A DNA stretch of 7,536 nucleotides from CAYLJO01 sp964383905. Its GTDB lineage: Bacteria > Acidobacteriota > Blastocatellia > Pyrinomonadales > Pyrinomonadaceae. Made by a program: the position numbers and the translations under genes. The DNA lies in the NCBI GenBank assembly GCA_964383905.1, contig CAYLJO010000275.1:1-7536 (forward strand), written 5' to 3'. Position 1 is the first letter of the stretch; every line of letters starts with the position of its first letter. The notes under the pieces were generated by a model. The model was not told the origin of the DNA. It did no database searches and saw only the letters and a program-made list of their open reading frames with translations. Below are positions 6,238 to 7,536 of the stretch, one piece after another.

Positions 6238-6528
6238 TTGCTCAACACAGGTTGTGCGACACCTTGCAAAGCTTCTGAAATTCTCAGTACGGTTCAAGAT
6301 AATCAGAGCACATTCCAGATTAGTATGTTCAGGGGTAAAGGCAAATTGGTGTCGAATAATCATTCTTTAGGAGTCTGTTATGTTGTTAATATTCCGCCAG
6401 CGCCGCGCGGCTTCCCTCAGATTGAGGTGGCGGTTGAGGCGGCTAACAAAGAAATCCGAATATCTGCGTTGGACAATGTCACTAAGCAGCCTATGCCAAT
6501 TCAATGTAATGCTAAATCTCCAAGTTGA
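6238..6528 (+). pseudogene. DnaK/Hsp70 substrate-binding segment, N- and C-terminally truncated
   Basis: A 96-codon frame runs from TTG 6238 to TGA 6526-6528. The sequence TPCKASEILSTVQDNQSTFQ lines up with the DnaK stretch 'IPTKKSEIFSTAADNQ'. GKGKLVSNNHSLG matches the next strand pair. NIPPAPRGFPQIEVAVEA matches the highly conserved 'GIPPAPRGVPQIEV', and IRISALDNVTKQ matches 'VSAxDKxTGKEQ'. So this is the beta-sandwich peptide-binding domain of an Hsp70, with no ATPase domain before it and no helical lid after it (a normal DnaK has about 640 residues). It has no ribosome binding site, and codon use is more AT-rich than in the permease. Most likely it is a gene fragment. A free-standing peptide-binding domain is the alternative, since the frame is intact and ends 18 bases before an attC-like site, the usual place for a cassette gene to end. 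No attC-like site is visible to its left. Confidence 0.72.
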
Positions 6529-6546
6529 ACTTTACCCGTGAACGCC

Positions 6547-6630
6547 GCATAACATTGCTTGGACCGGACGCGCGCCGAAGTTGAATGATCAAGCTGAACA
6601 TCATGCGCGCCGGTCAAGCTGGCGTTGGGC
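6547..6630 (+). other. attC-like integron recombination site 1
   Basis: This 84-base imperfect palindrome starts GCATAAC (6547-6553, near RYYYAAC) and ends GTTGGGC (6624-6630, fits GTTRRRY). AAC pairs with GTT, followed by a short unpaired spacer. A stem then pairs GCTT (6557-6560) with AAGC (6616-6619), leaves one extra G, pairs GACCGG (6562-6567) with CCGGTC (6610-6615), leaves A6568 unpaired, and pairs CGCGC (6569-6573) with GCGCG (6605-6609). The extra bases are on the left arm and a loop of about 30 bases closes it. This is the attC plan: R boxes, unpaired central spacer, L boxes with extrahelical bases, variable terminal structure. From memory, the A-before-CGC bulge also occurs in the classic aadA1 site. 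Confidence 0.68.
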
Positions 6631-6647
6631 GCTCGCGCCATATGTAC

Positions 6648-6654
6648 AGGAGGT
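6648..6654 (+). promoter_or_regulatory. strong ribosome binding site for the cassette gene
   Basis: AGGAGGT at 6648-6654 is a full Shine-Dalgarno sequence. It lies only two to three bases before ATG 6657 and after the alternative ATG 6642, so it sets the start of the secreted-protein gene. It sits about 20 bases inside the cassette, as expected when the 5' untranslated part of a cassette is short. Confidence 0.75.
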
Positions 6655-6656
6655 CT

Positions 6657-7115
6657 ATGAAAATCATTCTCTTTGCTCTGATCCTCCTTTCGTTATTACC
6701 TAACGGTTCTTGCAGCCAAGGCGCTAATGTCGGGGCGAACTCGAGCCGTGAGAGCCCGGATTCAACCAGTTCTGAATTGGACCCGCGAATCCCACCACCC
6801 GCGCTGGAGAAATATCAACCCATCTCGGATGCCAGGGACTGGCAAAACCCTTATCTCCTCATCGAGGCGGATGGCATCTTACTTTCGGCCAACGCCGCCC
6901 CCGGTAAGAATCGAATGGTTTCGACGGATGAGTTAGCGAGGGCTGTGATCTCCCTTCCGGTTTCTGCATGGCCTTATGGGAAGGTGATTGGTGCTTCACA
7001 AGCCGGCGTCGTAGGTAGTATGAATGAATTTCCGCGGATCAAGCGAAATCGAGAGGAAGTCGAGAAGGTACTTAAATCTCTGGGGTTGGGAGTCAAGTGG
7101 TGGCCAAGTAATTGA
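6657..7115 (+). CDS. conserved secreted or lipoprotein-like protein, unknown function (cassette gene)
   Basis: The product is 152 residues. ATG 6657 is chosen because of the AGGAGGT before it; the frame is open further upstream, into the attC-like site, without a ribosome binding site. Residues 1-18 form a signal peptide (MKIILFALILLSLLPNGS) followed by Cys19. The lipobox is imperfect (Asn at -3), so it may be a lipoprotein or a simply secreted protein. Residues 20-50 are a Ser/Pro/Asn-rich linker. The compact domain has DWQNPYLLIEADGILL (61-76), TDELARAVISLPVSAWPYGK (90-109), a helix RNREEVEKVLKSLG (130-143) and the end VKWWPSN. I recall similar 'NP-hhh..DG / WPYG+V / RN...V...L' proteins among uncharacterised acidobacterial exports, loosely ExbD-like, but cannot name a family. 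It is the first gene of an 812-bp unit between two attC-like sites, starting 32 bases after the crossover point. Confidence 0.8.
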   Translation: MKIILFALILLSLLPNGSCSQGANVGANSSRESPDSTSSELDPRIPPPALEKYQPISDARDWQNPYLLIEADGILLSANAAPGKNRMVSTDELARAVISLPVSAWPYGKVIGASQAGVVGSMNEFPRIKRNREEVEKVLKSLGLGVKWWPSN

Positions 7116-7123
7116 ATCATTGT

Positions 7124-7366
7124 ATGGGATTTTTGCTCAGCGAAATATTTATAGTAGAGTCTGCTTGGGAGACATCAACTGAGGATTCGTTTGAGAGCCA
7201 AGCACGGCGGCGGGTGTGCGAAAGGTTGTTGGTAAGCGTTGGAGCGCTACTAATTGCAAATTCGTCACACCCGCGTGCATGTTCCATTCTTCCTCTCCAA
7301 GCTAAAACAGAAGTTGACCTCCTGTCGAAGTCAGAAGGCGGAAGAAATGACCTCGACAACCTATAA
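7124..7366 (+). CDS. hypothetical protein, second frame of the cassette, doubtful
   Basis: ATG 7124 to TAA 7364-7366 gives 80 residues. A TTG at 7112 overlapping the previous stop (TTGA) would add four more and would give coupled translation. The sequence starts MGFLLSEIFIVESAWETSTE and has a modest hydrophobic patch LLVSVGALLIA near the middle, then a polar end (EGGRNDLDNL). I do not recognise it. No Shine-Dalgarno sequence precedes either start, and the complementary strand is also open over this stretch, so it may be chance. In its favour, the stop lies inside the left edge of the second attC-like site, as many cassette genes end, and it fills the cassette. Confidence 0.3.
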   Translation: MGFLLSEIFIVESAWETSTEDSFESQARRRVCERLLVSVGALLIANSSHPRACSILPLQAKTEVDLLSKSEGGRNDLDNL

Positions 7367-7442
7367 ATTATTGCACCCGACGCCGATCAGATTGAGTTCT
7401 AAAGAAGAAGTATAGGGGGCGCGGGTGAATACAACGTTAGGC
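7359..7442 (+). other. attC-like integron recombination site 2
   Basis: This site is also 84 bases and ends in the canonical GTTAGGC (7436-7442). Its left box ACCTATA (7359-7365) pairs only partly with it, which is the weak point. The stem pairs ATT (7370-7372) with AAT (7428-7430), leaves G7373 unpaired, pairs CACCCG (7374-7379) with CGGGTG (7422-7427), leaves A7380 unpaired, and pairs CGCC (7381-7384) with GGCG (7418-7421). The unpaired G, the 6-bp block and the unpaired A fall at the same distances from both ends as in the site at 6547-6630, and the base after GTTRGGC continues GCT in both. Matching geometry with mostly different sequence is what a set of attC sites shows. Confidence 0.63.
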
Positions 7443-7488
7443 GCTTCATAGTATCCAGGTGATTGATTTCAGAATGCTGTAAAACTAT

Positions 7489-7536
7489 ATGGAAGCCACA
7501 ACAAGAATCGGATCGAGAAGCAGTGTACAATCAGGG
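7489..7536 (+). CDS. possible start of the next cassette gene, cut by the window end
   Basis: ATG 7489 opens a frame that stays open for all 16 codons to the window end (MEATTRIGSRSSVQSG). It begins about 50 bases after the second attC-like site, where the next cassette gene would be expected. There is no ribosome binding site and the frame is too short to judge coding character. Position is the only support. Confidence 0.2.
   Translation, partial: MEATTRIGSRSSVQSG

Noticed and set aside
7117..7359. 80-codon minus-strand frame opposite the second cassette frame
   Set aside because: No start signal, no recognisable motif, and it runs against the direction usual for cassette genes; it is more likely a shadow.

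Overview
The window looks like a piece of an Acidobacteriota chromosome, or a soil relative of one. The best evidence is the PadR repressor followed at once by an 879-residue permease with duplicated MacB/FtsX halves. This is the pairing typical of acidobacterial 'ADOP' (duplicated orphan permease) operons. The left and middle parts are GC-rich. From about 5.9 kb to the right end the base composition is visibly less GC-rich and the content is accessory.

Layout, left to right. (1) 1-294: the C-terminal end of a short-chain dehydrogenase/reductase, cut by the window edge. (2) 295-894: no gene that I can support. (3) 895-1728, minus strand: a 34-residue single-helix membrane miniprotein, a wrecked CheY-like receiver gene whose phospho-acceptor block is intact, and a 93-residue protein with two membrane segments. 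(4) About 1.75-2.83 kb: a mostly degenerate stretch with short protein-like pieces on both strands and no intact recognisable gene. (5) 2839-5883: the best-supported unit. A TTGACA/TATCCT promoter with an embedded CTACaaGTAG palindrome drives padR and the ADOP permease, whose reading frames abut or overlap. (6) 6032-6528: two gene remnants facing away from each other, an ADP-ribosylglycohydrolase tail (minus) and a DnaK/Hsp70 substrate-binding segment (plus). Both have lost their N-terminal parts at the same spot, near 6230-6245. (7) 6547-7536: what I read as part of an integron gene-cassette array. Two 84-base attC-like sites, at 6547-6630 and 7359-7442, have the same stem geometry: the same extrahelical G and A positions, a 6-bp block between them, and GTTRGGC at the 3' end. 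Between them is an 812-bp cassette carrying a secreted or lipoprotein-like protein of unknown function behind a strong ribosome binding site. A further cassette seems to begin after the second site. No integrase gene is in the window.

How the parts work together: padR and the permease form one transcription unit, probably autoregulated through the promoter palindrome. The attC-like sites would let cassettes be exchanged by an integrase encoded elsewhere. The remnants at 1.15-2.8 kb and 6.0-6.5 kb indicate gene decay and rearrangement around these two units. The cassette reading and the broken-gene identifications come from pattern recognition by eye and have not been tested by any search.
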